A stretch of DNA of 64,000 nt, from the NCBI RefSeq assembly GCF_014334325.1, contig NZ_JACSET010000001.1, positions 240,704 through 304,703 on the forward strand. The letters run 5' to 3'. The notes under the pieces are model-generated. The model made no database searches. It was given only the letters and a program-made list of their open reading frames with translations, and was not told the DNA's origin. The position numbers were made by a program, and so were the translations under genes. Shown here piece after piece: positions 7,812-17,155 of the stretch. The number at the start of each line of letters is the position of its first letter. Position 1 is the first letter of the stretch. The stretch comes from Treponema sp. Marseille-Q4130 (GTDB lineage Bacteria > Spirochaetota > Spirochaetia > Treponematales > Treponemataceae).

Positions 7812-8801
7812 ATGAAAAAATTATTAAGTGCGTTGTTGATTTGCAGCGCAGCGATGACGGGTGTTTTTGCCGACGGTCAGTCTAAAGTGAAGAGAATCTC
7901 CATCGGCACTGCAGGAACTGCGGGATCCTTGTATCCTATGGGAGTCGCAATGGCCGCGACGATTACCAAACACGTTCCCGGTATTGCATGTACGGGTGAG
8001 GCGACTGCCGCATCCGTAGAGAATATCAGAAATTTGACTTCCGGAAAGCTTGCGATGGGGATATCGCAAAGCGAAATAGCGTATTTGGCATATAACGGAC
8101 TCGGGGATTTTTCAAAGAGAAAAGCCGGTGATCTCCGTGCTATGTTCAGTACCATCTACAGTTATGTTCAGATTTTTACAAAGGACGGCAGTCCGATACA
8201 TAAGGTCCAAGATTTAAAAGGCAAATCCGTCGGTGTCGGTGCGGCAGGTTCCGGAGGAGAGATGGCATCGCGCATGATTCTGGATTATTATAAAATCACT
8301 TACAAAGATATCAAACCTCAGTTTATTCCCGAATCGGAAGCCGTGTCCGCTTTGAAAGACGGTAAAATCGACGCATTTATCTGTACGCATCCGCTGAAAT
8401 CCGCCGCTTTGACGGATCTGACAACATCGACAAAGGTGAAAATGATTTCGATAGATGATGCCGATTTTTATAAACATTTTCCGTTTTGGACACGCTATAC
8501 GATTCCGGCGGGAACATACGAAAATGTATCATATCCGGTCGTTGTCCCGATAAGCCGCGTCAATATGCTGACTTCGACGAAAAGCACTTTGACGGAAGAC
8601 GATGTATATGCCATTACAAAAGCCGTTTGGGAAAATCGTGACGAGTGGAGCGGTGCAACGAACTCCGTAAAAAAGCAAGTCGTGTGGGATACGGTGATAA
8701 ACGAAATTTCCGTTCCGCTGCACGCCGGTGCGGTAAAATATTTTCGAGAAAAAGGCTTAACGATTCCCGCTTCTTTACTGCCGCCTGAAGCGCAACGGTA
8801 A
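7812..8801 (+). CDS. TAXI-family TRAP transporter solute-binding protein
   Basis: The product is 329 residues from an ATG preceded by AGGAGG. A signal peptide (MKKLLSALLICSAAMTGVFA) is followed by ISIGTAGTAGSLYPMGVAMA, the opening typical of TAXI receptors, and later by GKSVGVGAAGSGGEMASRMI. TAXI proteins capture small acids in the periplasm and pass them to a fused TRAP permease, which is the next gene. The gene lies 46 bases after the aroA-like gene and shares its promoter. The ligand cannot be read from the sequence. Confidence 0.9.
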   Translation: MKKLLSALLICSAAMTGVFADGQSKVKRISIGTAGTAGSLYPMGVAMAATITKHVPGIACTGEATAASVENIRNLTSGKLAMGISQSEIAYLAYNGLGDFSKRKAGDLRAMFSTIYSYVQIFTKDGSPIHKVQDLKGKSVGVGAAGSGGEMASRMILDYYKITYKDIKPQFIPESEAVSALKDGKIDAFICTHPLKSAALTDLTTSTKVKMISIDDADFYKHFPFWTRYTIPAGTYENVSYPVVVPISRVNMLTSTKSTLTEDDVYAITKAVWENRDEWSGATNSVKKQVVWDTVINEISVPLHAGAVKYFREKGLTIPASLLPPEAQR

Positions 8802-8861
8802 ACTTGCAGCGCTATCGTACGGTTTGCCGAGTTTTCTTGCAAAAGCAATGGGGCACTGAAT

Positions 8862-10751
8862 ATGGAAAAAAATAAACAAAAGAACGATATCGTTTTTGCG
8901 ACTATCTTGATACTTTCGATTTTTATTTGTGCTTTTCATATATTCATTACATTGACGGTGAGTGTCAGCGTAATGCAACAGCGAGTTGTGCATGTATTTA
9001 CATTGATGCTTTTGTGGTATGTCTATCGTCTTAAAGAAAATCCGGCAATCGATTTGAGACGAATACTTTTTGCCGTTGCAGCGGTCGTTATATGTACGGG
9101 CGGTATTTATTATGTACTGCAGTGCCGTACGGATGCGCTTATGGAAAAAGGAATTTTCGGCATCACTTTCAGCGATATCGTTTTCGGTGTACTGTTGATG
9201 TTGTTCGTTTTGGAAATCGCCCGAGAAACGATAGGGATCGCGTTGCCTATTATAGCCGCCGTGTTTTTGCTTTATGCCTTTAGCGGTCCCTATCTTCCCA
9301 ATATTATAGCGCATAGAGGATACGATATACCGTACATTATAAACTATGTGTGCTGGACGAATGAAGGAATCTTCGGAACGCCTGTGGGAGCTGCCGCTTC
9401 GTTTGTCGTTTTATATATCATCTTCGGTGAACTGCTCGATCAGTTCGGTTCGGGTAAATTCTTTATCGATATATCGTATGCGTTGACGGGGCGGATGCGG
9501 GGCGGGCCTGCCGAAGCATCTGTTTTGTCCAGTGCATTGATGGGATCCATCAACGGCAGTGCAGTCGCCAATGTGGTTACGACGGGGACGTTTACGATTC
9601 CGCTCATGAAAAAAGTCGGGTATCGTAAAGAATATGCCGGCGCCGTGGAAGCAGTTGCATCTACCGGCGGGCAGATTTTACCGCCGGTTATGGGCGCAGC
9701 CGCTTTTGTTATGGCGGATATGACCGGGATTGCGTATTCAACGATTGTCATTTCCGCGCTGATTCCCGGTTTGCTGTATTATATCAGTCTCGGTATAGCC
9801 GTTTATCTTGAAGCGGGGAGAATGGGGATCAAAGCGGAAAGCGACGTACGGTTCCGTACGGTAGGAGCTATATTAAAAGAGGGCTGGTATCATATCGTTC
9901 CTCTGGCAGTTTTATTAATTTGCTTGTTGGTATGTAAGTTTTCCGCAAATTACAGCGCAATCTTTGCGATTCTTTCCGTGTCGATTATCGGAATTATAAA
10001 AAGCGTGATTTTCGAACATACGTTTCCTCTTGAACAATTTAAAAATATGTGTATCCGTGCCGCGCGTTCGAGTGTTGCCGTGTCTGCCGCGTGTGCTTGT
10101 GCCGGTATCGTTATCGGCATTGTGAGTATGACGGGACTCGGCGTACGTTTTGCGCAGATAGTGCTCGATGTTTCTCACGGACATCTTTTTCTTATGCTGC
10201 TTATGACTATGGTCGCATGCATCGTTCTCGGAATGGGATTGCCGTCGACGGCCGCATACGTCATCGCGGCAACAGTTGCTTCTCCGGCATTGATTCAAGC
10301 GGGCGTATCCGCCATTGCGGCAAATCTATTTGTTTTTTATTTTGCGATTATTTCGTTTATCACACCTCCCGTTGCGATAGCGGCATATGCCGCTTCGGGA
10401 ATCGCCGAATCCGATGCGATAAAGACTGGATTTCAAGCATTTTTGCTCGGCCTCGCGGGGTTTATCATTCCGTTTATACTGATCTATCATCCGGGTATTT
10501 TGATACTCGGTACATCGGTTCTCCCGACGATTCGAGCTGTTGTCATCGCGTTTTGTGCCGTATGTATGACGGCAGTATGTATTGAAGGTTGGCTGGGAAC
10601 GCCCGTATCCGCCGCATACCGCGTATTCTGTTTTATTGCGGCCGTCTTATTATTGATACCGACTGCCGGTACGATGGCGATCGGGCTTCTTTTATGTACT
10701 GTATTAATAATTTTTTCTTTTGTTAAAAAGAAACGGAATCGCGCGCAGTAA
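8862..10751 (+). CDS. TRAP transporter permease, fused 4TM/12TM type
   Basis: This 629-residue, very hydrophobic protein combines a short DctQ-like N-terminal membrane region (~residues 1-150) with a large DctM-like domain. Typical DctM stretches include EASVLSSALMGSINGSAVANV near residue 220, the GQILPPVMGAAAF loop, and a second half with GLPSTAAYVIAA. Fused permeases of this kind pair with TAXI receptors, as here. It uses an ion gradient, not ATP, for high-affinity uptake. The ribosome site is weak. It is the last gene of the LacI-controlled operon and is followed by the convergent regulator gene 35 bases on. Confidence 0.92.
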   Translation: MEKNKQKNDIVFATILILSIFICAFHIFITLTVSVSVMQQRVVHVFTLMLLWYVYRLKENPAIDLRRILFAVAAVVICTGGIYYVLQCRTDALMEKGIFGITFSDIVFGVLLMLFVLEIARETIGIALPIIAAVFLLYAFSGPYLPNIIAHRGYDIPYIINYVCWTNEGIFGTPVGAAASFVVLYIIFGELLDQFGSGKFFIDISYALTGRMRGGPAEASVLSSALMGSINGSAVANVVTTGTFTIPLMKKVGYRKEYAGAVEAVASTGGQILPPVMGAAAFVMADMTGIAYSTIVISALIPGLLYYISLGIAVYLEAGRMGIKAESDVRFRTVGAILKEGWYHIVPLAVLLICLLVCKFSANYSAIFAILSVSIIGIIKSVIFEHTFPLEQFKNMCIRAARSSVAVSAACACAGIVIGIVSMTGLGVRFAQIVLDVSHGHLFLMLLMTMVACIVLGMGLPSTAAYVIAATVASPALIQAGVSAIAANLFVFYFAIISFITPPVAIAAYAASGIAESDAIKTGFQAFLLGLAGFIIPFILIYHPGILILGTSVLPTIRAVVIAFCAVCMTAVCIEGWLGTPVSAAYRVFCFIAAVLLLIPTAGTMAIGLLLCTVLIIFSFVKKKRNRAQ

Positions 10752-10786
10752 AATAATTGTTCAGTTCGGAAAACAAGCGATATAGG

Positions 10787-11857
10787 TTACTTGTTTTTCA
10801 AAACGGTCGTTGTTTTATCCGGTACGAGCGTTACATCGAGTGCGATATCGTGTACCGATTTATTATCTATGACGTTCTTTAATGCTTTTACGGATTCTTC
10901 TCCCATTTTTTTTAATTGCAGTTCTACTTTTGAAAAATGCGAAGCGCCGTTGCGACCCTTTGCATCGAATATGACGATCGATATGTCATTAGGAATATTC
11001 AAGCCTTGCGATCGTAACTGCTCGGTACATCCCGTTGCGATAATCGGATCCATGAGGATAATACCGGTACACGATCCCATCTGTCCGAGAATGGCGGTAG
11101 CGGCATCTTTTCCGTTTTCGGCGGAATAAGTCGATATGATTATTAAATTCGGATTGACTTCGATATTCGATTCGGAGAGCGCTTTGATATATCCTCTGAG
11201 TCTGTCGCACGAAGAAAAGGTGCTGCTGTACGGATCGTTGAGAAATTGCAGAAGTTCGGTTCCCGTTTCGCACGGCGGATTCCAAAAACTTGCAACGAAT
11301 GCGATATGCTTTCTCCCCATTTGAAGCAAAAAGCGTGTTGCGAGGTAGCCGCCTTTTTCTCCGTTGTGATATACATGAGGTATGTTTGGGAACAGATTTC
11401 GTCTGGCAGCGATAACGAGCGGGAGATTCCGAAAGCTCTCGATACTCGGTATGTTTTTTGCTCTGGCTACGGGGATGTAAATCAATCCGTCGAGAATGGA
11501 GTGCGAAAACTGCTCGATAATTTCATTTTCTTCTTTTTCCGAACCTTGACAAGATGCGCACAAAACGGCCAGACCGTTTCGGCTTGCTTCTTCCATGATC
11601 CCTTCGGCAACGGCTGAAAAAAAATAATGCGTCAGCTTCGGTAAAATCAATCCGATTATCCCGGTCCGCTGCCCTTTCATAAAGCGCGCGGCGATATTCG
11701 GTTTATAGTTTGTTTTTTCAAGAACCGCCCGTATTTTCTCTTCGTTCGATTTCCGTATCGATTGTCCGTTGAAATAGCGAGAAAGCGTTGCAATGGAAAT
11801 TCCGGAAAGGGCTGCGATGTCTTTTATTGAATACTCTTTTATCTGTTTCCGCGTCAT
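10787..11857 (-). CDS. LacI-family transcriptional regulator
   Basis: This 356-residue protein has an N-terminal helix-turn-helix (IKDIAALSGISIATLSRYFNG, residues ~10-30), a hinge-like segment and a periplasmic-binding-protein-like sensor domain. Its start codon overlaps the rarA stop as ATGA (11854-11857), so it is probably translated from the rarA mRNA. It converges on the aroA-like/TRAP operon, whose promoter carries two copies of a LacI-type palindrome. It is therefore the likely specific repressor of that operon, with the imported compound or a product as inducer. Direct binding is inferred. Confidence 0.9.
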   Translation of the reverse strand: MTRKQIKEYSIKDIAALSGISIATLSRYFNGQSIRKSNEEKIRAVLEKTNYKPNIAARFMKGQRTGIIGLILPKLTHYFFSAVAEGIMEEASRNGLAVLCASCQGSEKEENEIIEQFSHSILDGLIYIPVARAKNIPSIESFRNLPLVIAARRNLFPNIPHVYHNGEKGGYLATRFLLQMGRKHIAFVASFWNPPCETGTELLQFLNDPYSSTFSSCDRLRGYIKALSESNIEVNPNLIIISTYSAENGKDAATAILGQMGSCTGIILMDPIIATGCTEQLRSQGLNIPNDISIVIFDAKGRNGASHFSKVELQLKKMGEESVKALKNVIDNKSVHDIALDVTLVPDKTTTVLKNK

Positions 11858-14337
11858 TCTTGTATTTTCCGTTCTTTATTTTCCTCTATCGTAAAAAATG
11901 TGGTTTCGCTTTCCCAATCGAAAACGGTATTTTCTCGCGCACTTTCGAGGAGGCGCACGATTTTTTCAAGCTCTTTCGATGAAAGCGCATCTGCGATCCG
12001 TGCACCGTATGCGGACGATTTCGCATCGAACCACTTTGCAAGCTCAGCTTCCGTGATCCGCCGTTTTTCGACGAAGCGGCGCGATAAGCTTCGTACGGTA
12101 AAGCCTTCGTTTTCGAATGTGCGGACGACGGACGACGCATCCCAGTTGAAAAGCGGGTTTTCCGTATCGCCGAAAAATTCGTCTTCCGCCGCTTTCATTT
12201 TTGCAAGCGTGTCTTCGTATGCGCCGAGCGTTGCGGGCGTGAGTATCTGCGTTTCGACGATGCGGCTCAGGTATTGTGCGCTTTTGGGAATGCGCTGCGC
12301 GATGACGGCGAGCCATCCTTCGGCGAAAACCACATCACCCGACTGTTCGCTTTCGGAGGTAGGGGAGGGCGCTTCTTTTTTTAGTCCCGTGTGCGAAAGA
12401 GAAGCGGCTAGGGATTCGATCGATGCGGGTGAGGTAAAAGGATTTCGGAAAAAGAGGCGGTCGAATTCGGCGCCCCGATATGCGAACTGCAAGACGATAT
12501 CGGAAAAGATTTCGCTTGTAATGCCTTCTCCGCCCGCTCCTTCGGGAAGTACTTGCAGGACGGGTTTATCCAAATCGCCGAGCGTCCTTCCGTACTGTTC
12601 AAGGATTTCTTTTCCTTTTTCGGTACGGCACAGCCCGCACGTCATCCCTTCGGGCGTTTTCCGCGCGACGTCCCACAACAAAAGACCGTCGTCCGCGTTC
12701 CACACGAGCGAGCGGTGATGGCGGAGAAGGCCTGCAAGTTCGGTCATCGTATCGCGCACGGCGAGAAGCACTTCCGCACGGTTCGAGTCGAGACGCGCCC
12801 TCCACGATTTATCGGCTCTGTCGAGCGCCGTCTCTTTTGCCGCGTCTGCGGGGCTGAAGGTGAGGTGTTCGCCTTTTTTATTATTAATAAAATGTACTGA
12901 GTCGAGCTTCGTGCCGGCTGCCGTTTTATACTGCGTACTTTCGCCGCCGCCGGCCGAGGGTGCTTCCCGTTCGAGAAGTGAAGCGATTTGAATTTCGCGC
13001 CTTGAAAGCACGTCGCCTCGTATCGTTTTTTCGTAGCCCTGCGTACCCGGCGTATAAAAAACGCGGCCGACGAGAGCGTCGGGTAAATACTGTTGTGCGA
13101 CCCAGTGATCGCGGTATGCGTGCGGGTAGAGGTAGCCTTCTCCGTGACCGAAACCTTCGGCATCGCGGTTTCCGTCGCGCAAGTGATTGGGCACTTCCGC
13201 GTCTTCTTTTTCCACCGATGCAAGCGCATCAAAAAACGCCATACTGCTGTTCGATTTCGGCGCGGTCGAAAGATAGAGCGCCGCGTGTGCGAGAAAGTAG
13301 CGCCCCTCGGGCATGCCGACCCGGTCGAATGCGTCGGCACAGCTTGCGACGATGCTCACTGCGTTCGGATCTGCAAGTCCCGTGTCTTCGCATGCCGATA
13401 TGAGCATCCTCCGGAAGATAAACGAAGCGTCTTCTCCGGCGGCGACCATGCGCGCGAGCCAATACATTGCGGCATCTGGATCGCGCCCCCTCAGGCTTTT
13501 AATAAACGCGCTGATGATATCGTAGTGATAATCGCCGTCGCGGTCGTAGAGTACGACTTTTTTTTGAATCGATTCTTCGGCGGCTTCGCGGCTTATGTAG
13601 ATCGTCGAACCCCACGCAGGAACGGGAGGCGAGGCTGCGGCATCCCATTTTTCTGGTGTCGTTTCTACTGCGAGTTCGAGCGCGTTCAGCAAACTGCGCG
13701 CGTCTCCGTTCGCCGTTTCGATCAAGTGTTCGAGTGCGCCTTTTTCGAATTCGACTTTCCAATGACCGTAGCCGCGCTCTTTGTCGCCGAGCGCCTGTTC
13801 TGCCGCTTTTCGCAAATCGCCGTTTGTCAGCGGTTTCAGTTGAAACACGCGGCTCCTGCTCACGAGCGCTTTATTGACTTCGAAAAACGGATTTTCGGTC
13901 GTCGCTCCGATTAAAATGATCGTACCGTTTTCGACCCACGGCAGAAGGGCGTCCTGCTGCGCTTTGTTCCAGCGGTGCACTTCGTCGACGAATAAAATCG
14001 TGCGGCGGCTGTAAAGACTGTAAAAGTCTTCGGCCTGTTTGATCGCCGTTCTGATGTCGGCGACTCCCGTGAGTACGGCATTCAGCGTGATAAAATTACT
14101 TTTCGTATGATTTGCGATGACGCGGGCGAGCGTCGTTTTTCCGCTTCCCGGCGGTCCGTAAAAGATAACCGACGAAAGCTGATCGGCTGCGATCGCGCGC
14201 CTCAAAAGCCTGCCCTTGCCGACGATGTGATCCTGCCCGATGTATTCGTCGAGCGTTCGCGGTCTCATCCGTGCGGCCAGCGGTTCGCGGAGCGCGTGTG
14301 CGTTTTTAAAAAGATCGGCATCGTTCGAGTGGGGCAT
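11854..14337 (-). CDS. rarA: RarA/MgsA-type AAA+ ATPase with long C-terminal extension
   Basis: The product is 827 residues from ATG 14337. Residues ~25-430 are a RarA/WHIP-family clamp-loader-like ATPase: [18 protein letters not shown], Walker [10 protein letters not shown] at 61-69, Walker [10 protein letters not shown], and the sensor [11 protein letters not shown]. RarA acts at stalled replication forks. The usual protein is about 430-450 residues; the extra ~390 residues are of unknown fold and include a Cys-containing [10 protein letters not shown] segment. The 3' end exists as a second partial copy at 5463-5796. A TATACT 6 bases before the start suggests a leaderless mRNA. An upstream in-frame ATG at 14361 is less likely. 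Confidence 0.85.
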   Translation of the reverse strand: MPHSNDADLFKNAHALREPLAARMRPRTLDEYIGQDHIVGKGRLLRRAIAADQLSSVIFYGPPGSGKTTLARVIANHTKSNFITLNAVLTGVADIRTAIKQAEDFYSLYSRRTILFVDEVHRWNKAQQDALLPWVENGTIILIGATTENPFFEVNKALVSRSRVFQLKPLTNGDLRKAAEQALGDKERGYGHWKVEFEKGALEHLIETANGDARSLLNALELAVETTPEKWDAAASPPVPAWGSTIYISREAAEESIQKKVVLYDRDGDYHYDIISAFIKSLRGRDPDAAMYWLARMVAAGEDASFIFRRMLISACEDTGLADPNAVSIVASCADAFDRVGMPEGRYFLAHAALYLSTAPKSNSSMAFFDALASVEKEDAEVPNHLRDGNRDAEGFGHGEGYLYPHAYRDHWVAQQYLPDALVGRVFYTPGTQGYEKTIRGDVLSRREIQIASLLEREAPSAGGGESTQYKTAAGTKLDSVHFINNKKGEHLTFSPADAAKETALDRADKSWRARLDSNRAEVLLAVRDTMTELAGLLRHHRSLVWNADDGLLLWDVARKTPEGMTCGLCRTEKGKEILEQYGRTLGDLDKPVLQVLPEGAGGEGITSEIFSDIVLQFAYRGAEFDRLFFRNPFTSPASIESLAASLSHTGLKKEAPSPTSESEQSGDVVFAEGWLAVIAQRIPKSAQYLSRIVETQILTPATLGAYEDTLAKMKAAEDEFFGDTENPLFNWDASSVVRTFENEGFTVRSLSRRFVEKRRITEAELAKWFDAKSSAYGARIADALSSKELEKIVRLLESARENTVFDWESETTFFTIEENKERKIQE
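11880..12213. repeat. Parent copy of a 334-bp direct repeat
   Basis: The 3' end of rarA is repeated at 5463-5796 in the same orientation without indels. The copies flank the whole aroA-like/TRAP/lacI locus, so recombination between them could delete about 6.4 kb. Confidence 0.85.
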
Positions 14338-14343
14338 GATATC

Positions 14344-14372
14344 AGTATACATCAGTACCACACGTTTGACTA
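14344..14372 (-). promoter_or_regulatory. Promoter of rarA-lacI
   Basis: On the minus strand TATACT (14349-14344) has a weak TAGTCA 17 bases upstream (14372-14367). The expected start of transcription falls at or next to the ATG at 14337. Confidence 0.5.
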
Positions 14373-14591
14373 TCGGAAATCAAATTTCAATCAAATGCTC
14401 CCGAAACGGGAATATCGTCAAAATATCTTCCTTAATTCATTTTGATTTTCATGTACAATCGATGATCCGTTCCGTCAGTTCCGTCAGGTCGATTGCAAAA
14501 GAGTGTATGCGCATGTATACTGTTGGTGAGTCGGATATAGAATGCCATACGGTATTCGGTACGGCATAAATTATTAAAAAAGGGGATCGCT

Positions 14592-15647
14592 ATGGAATCG
14601 AAATCTGTCGGCATACTCGGAAGCGGTGCATGGGGTACGGGTTTGGCCCAAGCGCTCGCCCGCGGTAATCATCGGATACGGATGTGGGCGCGCGAACAGG
14701 ACGTCGCCGACTCGGTCAATAATGATCACGAAAATAAGCGCTATCTCCCGGGCTACAGGCTGTCGGAAAACATCACCGTTTCAAACGATATCGCCGAAGT
14801 CGCTTCCGATAAAGAATTTTTAATAATCGCTTCTCCGTCGCTGTATATTGCCGACACGGTAAAAATGATCACTGCTCTTCCCGGTATCGCCGACGGCAGT
14901 ACCTGTATCGCCGTTCTTACGAAAGGCTTTGTTCCGGCCGCCGACGGGCCGAAGCTCGTGCTTACGACGATAGAAAATCTTTTGCCGGGCATCTACAAGG
15001 GATGCACGGTTTACGTGTCGGGTCCGAGCCACGCGGAAGAAGTTGCAGTCGGGAAAATTACGGGACTCGTCGCCGCGTGCGAAAACCCTCGCAATTCGAT
15101 CAGAGTGCGGGAGCTTTTGCGCGTGCCGGGGATTTTGCCCTATTCGTCGTTCGACGTCGTCGGCGTGCAGATCTGCGCCGCCGCGAAAAACGTCATCGCC
15201 GTCGTATACGGTGCGATGGATGCGCTTGCCGAAACGTCGGAAGAATTCGGCGACAATGCGGAATCCCTTTTGATGGCCGCAGGCTTAAACGAAATTCAAA
15301 CGCTCGGATTTGCGATGGGTGCGACGCACGCGGAAACTTTTACGTCGATCGCGGGCGTGGGCGATTTGGACGTAACGTGCAAAAGTAAATACGGACGAAA
15401 CCGCCGCTTCGGACAGGATTTGATAAAAAAAGATATCATGTCGCAGTTTTCGAATCTCGACGATTTGATCGAAAATATGACAAGGCTCGGCTATCTTTCC
15501 GAAGGTGCGATCGCGTGTAAATACGTGCACGAAATCGCGCAACGGAAAAATCTCAAACTGACGATCTGCGACGGACTGTATCGCATATTGAACAAGGAGA
15601 TTTATCCGCGCGATTTTATCGCACAGCTTTTGACGCAGGAAAAATAA
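14592..15647 (+). CDS. gpsA: NAD(P)H-dependent glycerol-3-phosphate dehydrogenase
   Basis: This 351-residue enzyme makes sn-glycerol 3-phosphate from dihydroxyacetone phosphate for phospholipid synthesis. The Rossmann motif GILGSGAWGTGLA is at residues ~7-19. Family landmarks follow: VSGPSHAEEVA, AAKNVIAV with the catalytic lysine, and GVGDLDVTC with the later RNRRFG. The length is slightly above the usual ~335. The start follows AAAAAGGGG. The gene is divergent from rarA, and ffh follows 122 bases downstream with its own promoter. Confidence 0.95.
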   Translation: MESKSVGILGSGAWGTGLAQALARGNHRIRMWAREQDVADSVNNDHENKRYLPGYRLSENITVSNDIAEVASDKEFLIIASPSLYIADTVKMITALPGIADGSTCIAVLTKGFVPAADGPKLVLTTIENLLPGIYKGCTVYVSGPSHAEEVAVGKITGLVAACENPRNSIRVRELLRVPGILPYSSFDVVGVQICAAAKNVIAVVYGAMDALAETSEEFGDNAESLLMAAGLNEIQTLGFAMGATHAETFTSIAGVGDLDVTCKSKYGRNRRFGQDLIKKDIMSQFSNLDDLIENMTRLGYLSEGAIACKYVHEIAQRKNLKLTICDGLYRILNKEIYPRDFIAQLLTQEK

Positions 15648-15734
15648 GCGCGAGGGCGAACGTACGGGCATTCCGTCCGCAGCACAGTGCCATCGCACTC
15701 GTTCCGTGAGGTGCTTTGTTCGGAGCGCGCCGCA

Positions 15735-15763
15735 TTGCAAAAAAGAAGCGAGGCGGGTATAAT
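15735..15763 (+). promoter_or_regulatory. Promoter of ffh, placed for a leaderless mRNA
   Basis: TTGCAA (15735-15740), a 17-base spacer and TATAAT (15758-15763). The ATG begins 7 bases after the -10 element and no Shine-Dalgarno sequence is present. Confidence 0.7.
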
Positions 15764-15769
15764 CTGCCT

Positions 15770-17140
15770 ATGCTTGAAAAATTAACAAATACCTTTTCAT
15801 CGATTATCCAAACGGTGAGCGGAAAATCGACGATCACCGAAAAAAATATTGAAGATACGGTCGAGCGCATTAAGACGGCGCTCCTCGAAGCCGACGTCAA
15901 TCTCCGCGTCGTGCGCCGCTTTGTCAATTCGACGATCGAAGAAGCGAAGGGCGAAAAAGTTCTTCGCGCCGTCGATCCCGGCGAACAGTTCGTTAAAATC
16001 ATTTACGACAAACTCGCCTCTATGCTCGGAGACGCGAAAACCGATCTGCATTTAAAAGGGCCTGACACGCAGTCTGTGATTTTGCTGCTCGGTTTACAGG
16101 GGTCGGGTAAAACAACCGCGGCGCATAAACTCGCATACCGCTTGGCAAAAGAAGGACGGAAGCCGCTGCTGGCCGCGTGCGATTTGGTCCGCCCTGCCGC
16201 CGTCGAACAGCTTTCGCAGCTCGGCGAAAAAATCGGTGTGCCGGTATTTAAAGAAGAAGGCGTATCCGCCGTTCGCGTTGCAAAAGATGCGCTCGACTAT
16301 GCGCGGAAAAATTCGCTTGATACGCTTATCGTCGATACTGCGGGGCGCTTGCAGATAGACGACGCAATGATGGCCGAACTCGTCGATATTAAAAAAGCGC
16401 TTTCTCCCGACGAAACGATCCTCGTCGCCGATGCGATGACCGGTCAAAACGCGGTAGACATCGCAAAAACTTTCGATGAGCGGCTTTCGCTTTCAGGCGT
16501 TATTTTAACAAAATTCGATTCCGATGCCAGAGGCGGTGCGGCTCTTTCGCTTAAAACGATGACCGGTAAACCCATTCTGTTTATCGGTACGGGCGAAAAA
16601 ACCGAAGACCTCGAAGTCTTTCACCCCGATCGCATCGCAAGCCGCATCCTCGGCATGGGCGATATCGTTTCGCTCGTCGAAAAGGCGCAGGAAACGGTCG
16701 ACCGCGAAGAAGCGGAAAAGCTGCAAAAAAAGATGGCGCGCAACGAGTTTACGCTCGACGATATGCTCACGCAGTTTCGGCAAGTGCGCAAGATGGGCAG
16801 TATGCAGCAGCTTATGGAGATGATGCCGGGCATCGCACAGCAGATGCAGGGGCGCGATTTCGATACGGACGGCATGAAAAAGCAGGAAGCGATTATCCTG
16901 TCGATGACGAAAAAAGAGCGGGCGAACCATTTTATCATCGGACCCGCGCGCCGTAAGCGCATCGCAAAGGGATCGGGGACTTCGGTCGCTGACGTCAACA
17001 AATTGATAAAGCAGTTTGAAAAGACGAAGCTCGCGATGAAAAAGCTCAGCAAAAACCGCGGTATGCAGGCGCAGTTTATGAATCAGCTCGGCGGCGCCTC
17101 CCTCGACATGGAAGCGCTTGCAAGGAAATTCGGCAGATAG
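15770..17140 (+). CDS. ffh: Signal recognition particle protein Ffh
   Basis: This 456-residue GTPase binds signal sequences and SRP RNA and delivers ribosomes to the membrane receptor FtsY. The order is N domain (MLEKLTNTF...), G domain with GLQGSGKTT at ~108-116, DLVRPAA, DTAGRLQ, TKFDSDARGGAALS, then the methionine-rich M domain (MGSMQQLMEMMPG...). Its SRP-RNA-binding region includes RRKRIAKGSGTSVADVNKLI. I chose the start MLEKL because it matches the family N-terminus; an in-frame upstream ATG (15716) lies before the promoter. It converges with the next gene, with only 15 bases between the stops. Confidence 0.97.
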   Translation: MLEKLTNTFSSIIQTVSGKSTITEKNIEDTVERIKTALLEADVNLRVVRRFVNSTIEEAKGEKVLRAVDPGEQFVKIIYDKLASMLGDAKTDLHLKGPDTQSVILLLGLQGSGKTTAAHKLAYRLAKEGRKPLLAACDLVRPAAVEQLSQLGEKIGVPVFKEEGVSAVRVAKDALDYARKNSLDTLIVDTAGRLQIDDAMMAELVDIKKALSPDETILVADAMTGQNAVDIAKTFDERLSLSGVILTKFDSDARGGAALSLKTMTGKPILFIGTGEKTEDLEVFHPDRIASRILGMGDIVSLVEKAQETVDREEAEKLQKKMARNEFTLDDMLTQFRQVRKMGSMQQLMEMMPGIAQQMQGRDFDTDGMKKQEAIILSMTKKERANHFIIGPARRKRIAKGSGTSVADVNKLIKQFEKTKLAMKKLSKNRGMQAQFMNQLGGASLDMEALARKFGR

Positions 17141-17155
17141 CGGTATCCCCATCGA

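Noticed and set aside
15716-15769. Upstream ATG extending Ffh by 18 residues
   Set aside because: It lies before the promoter, and MLEKL matches the usual Ffh start.
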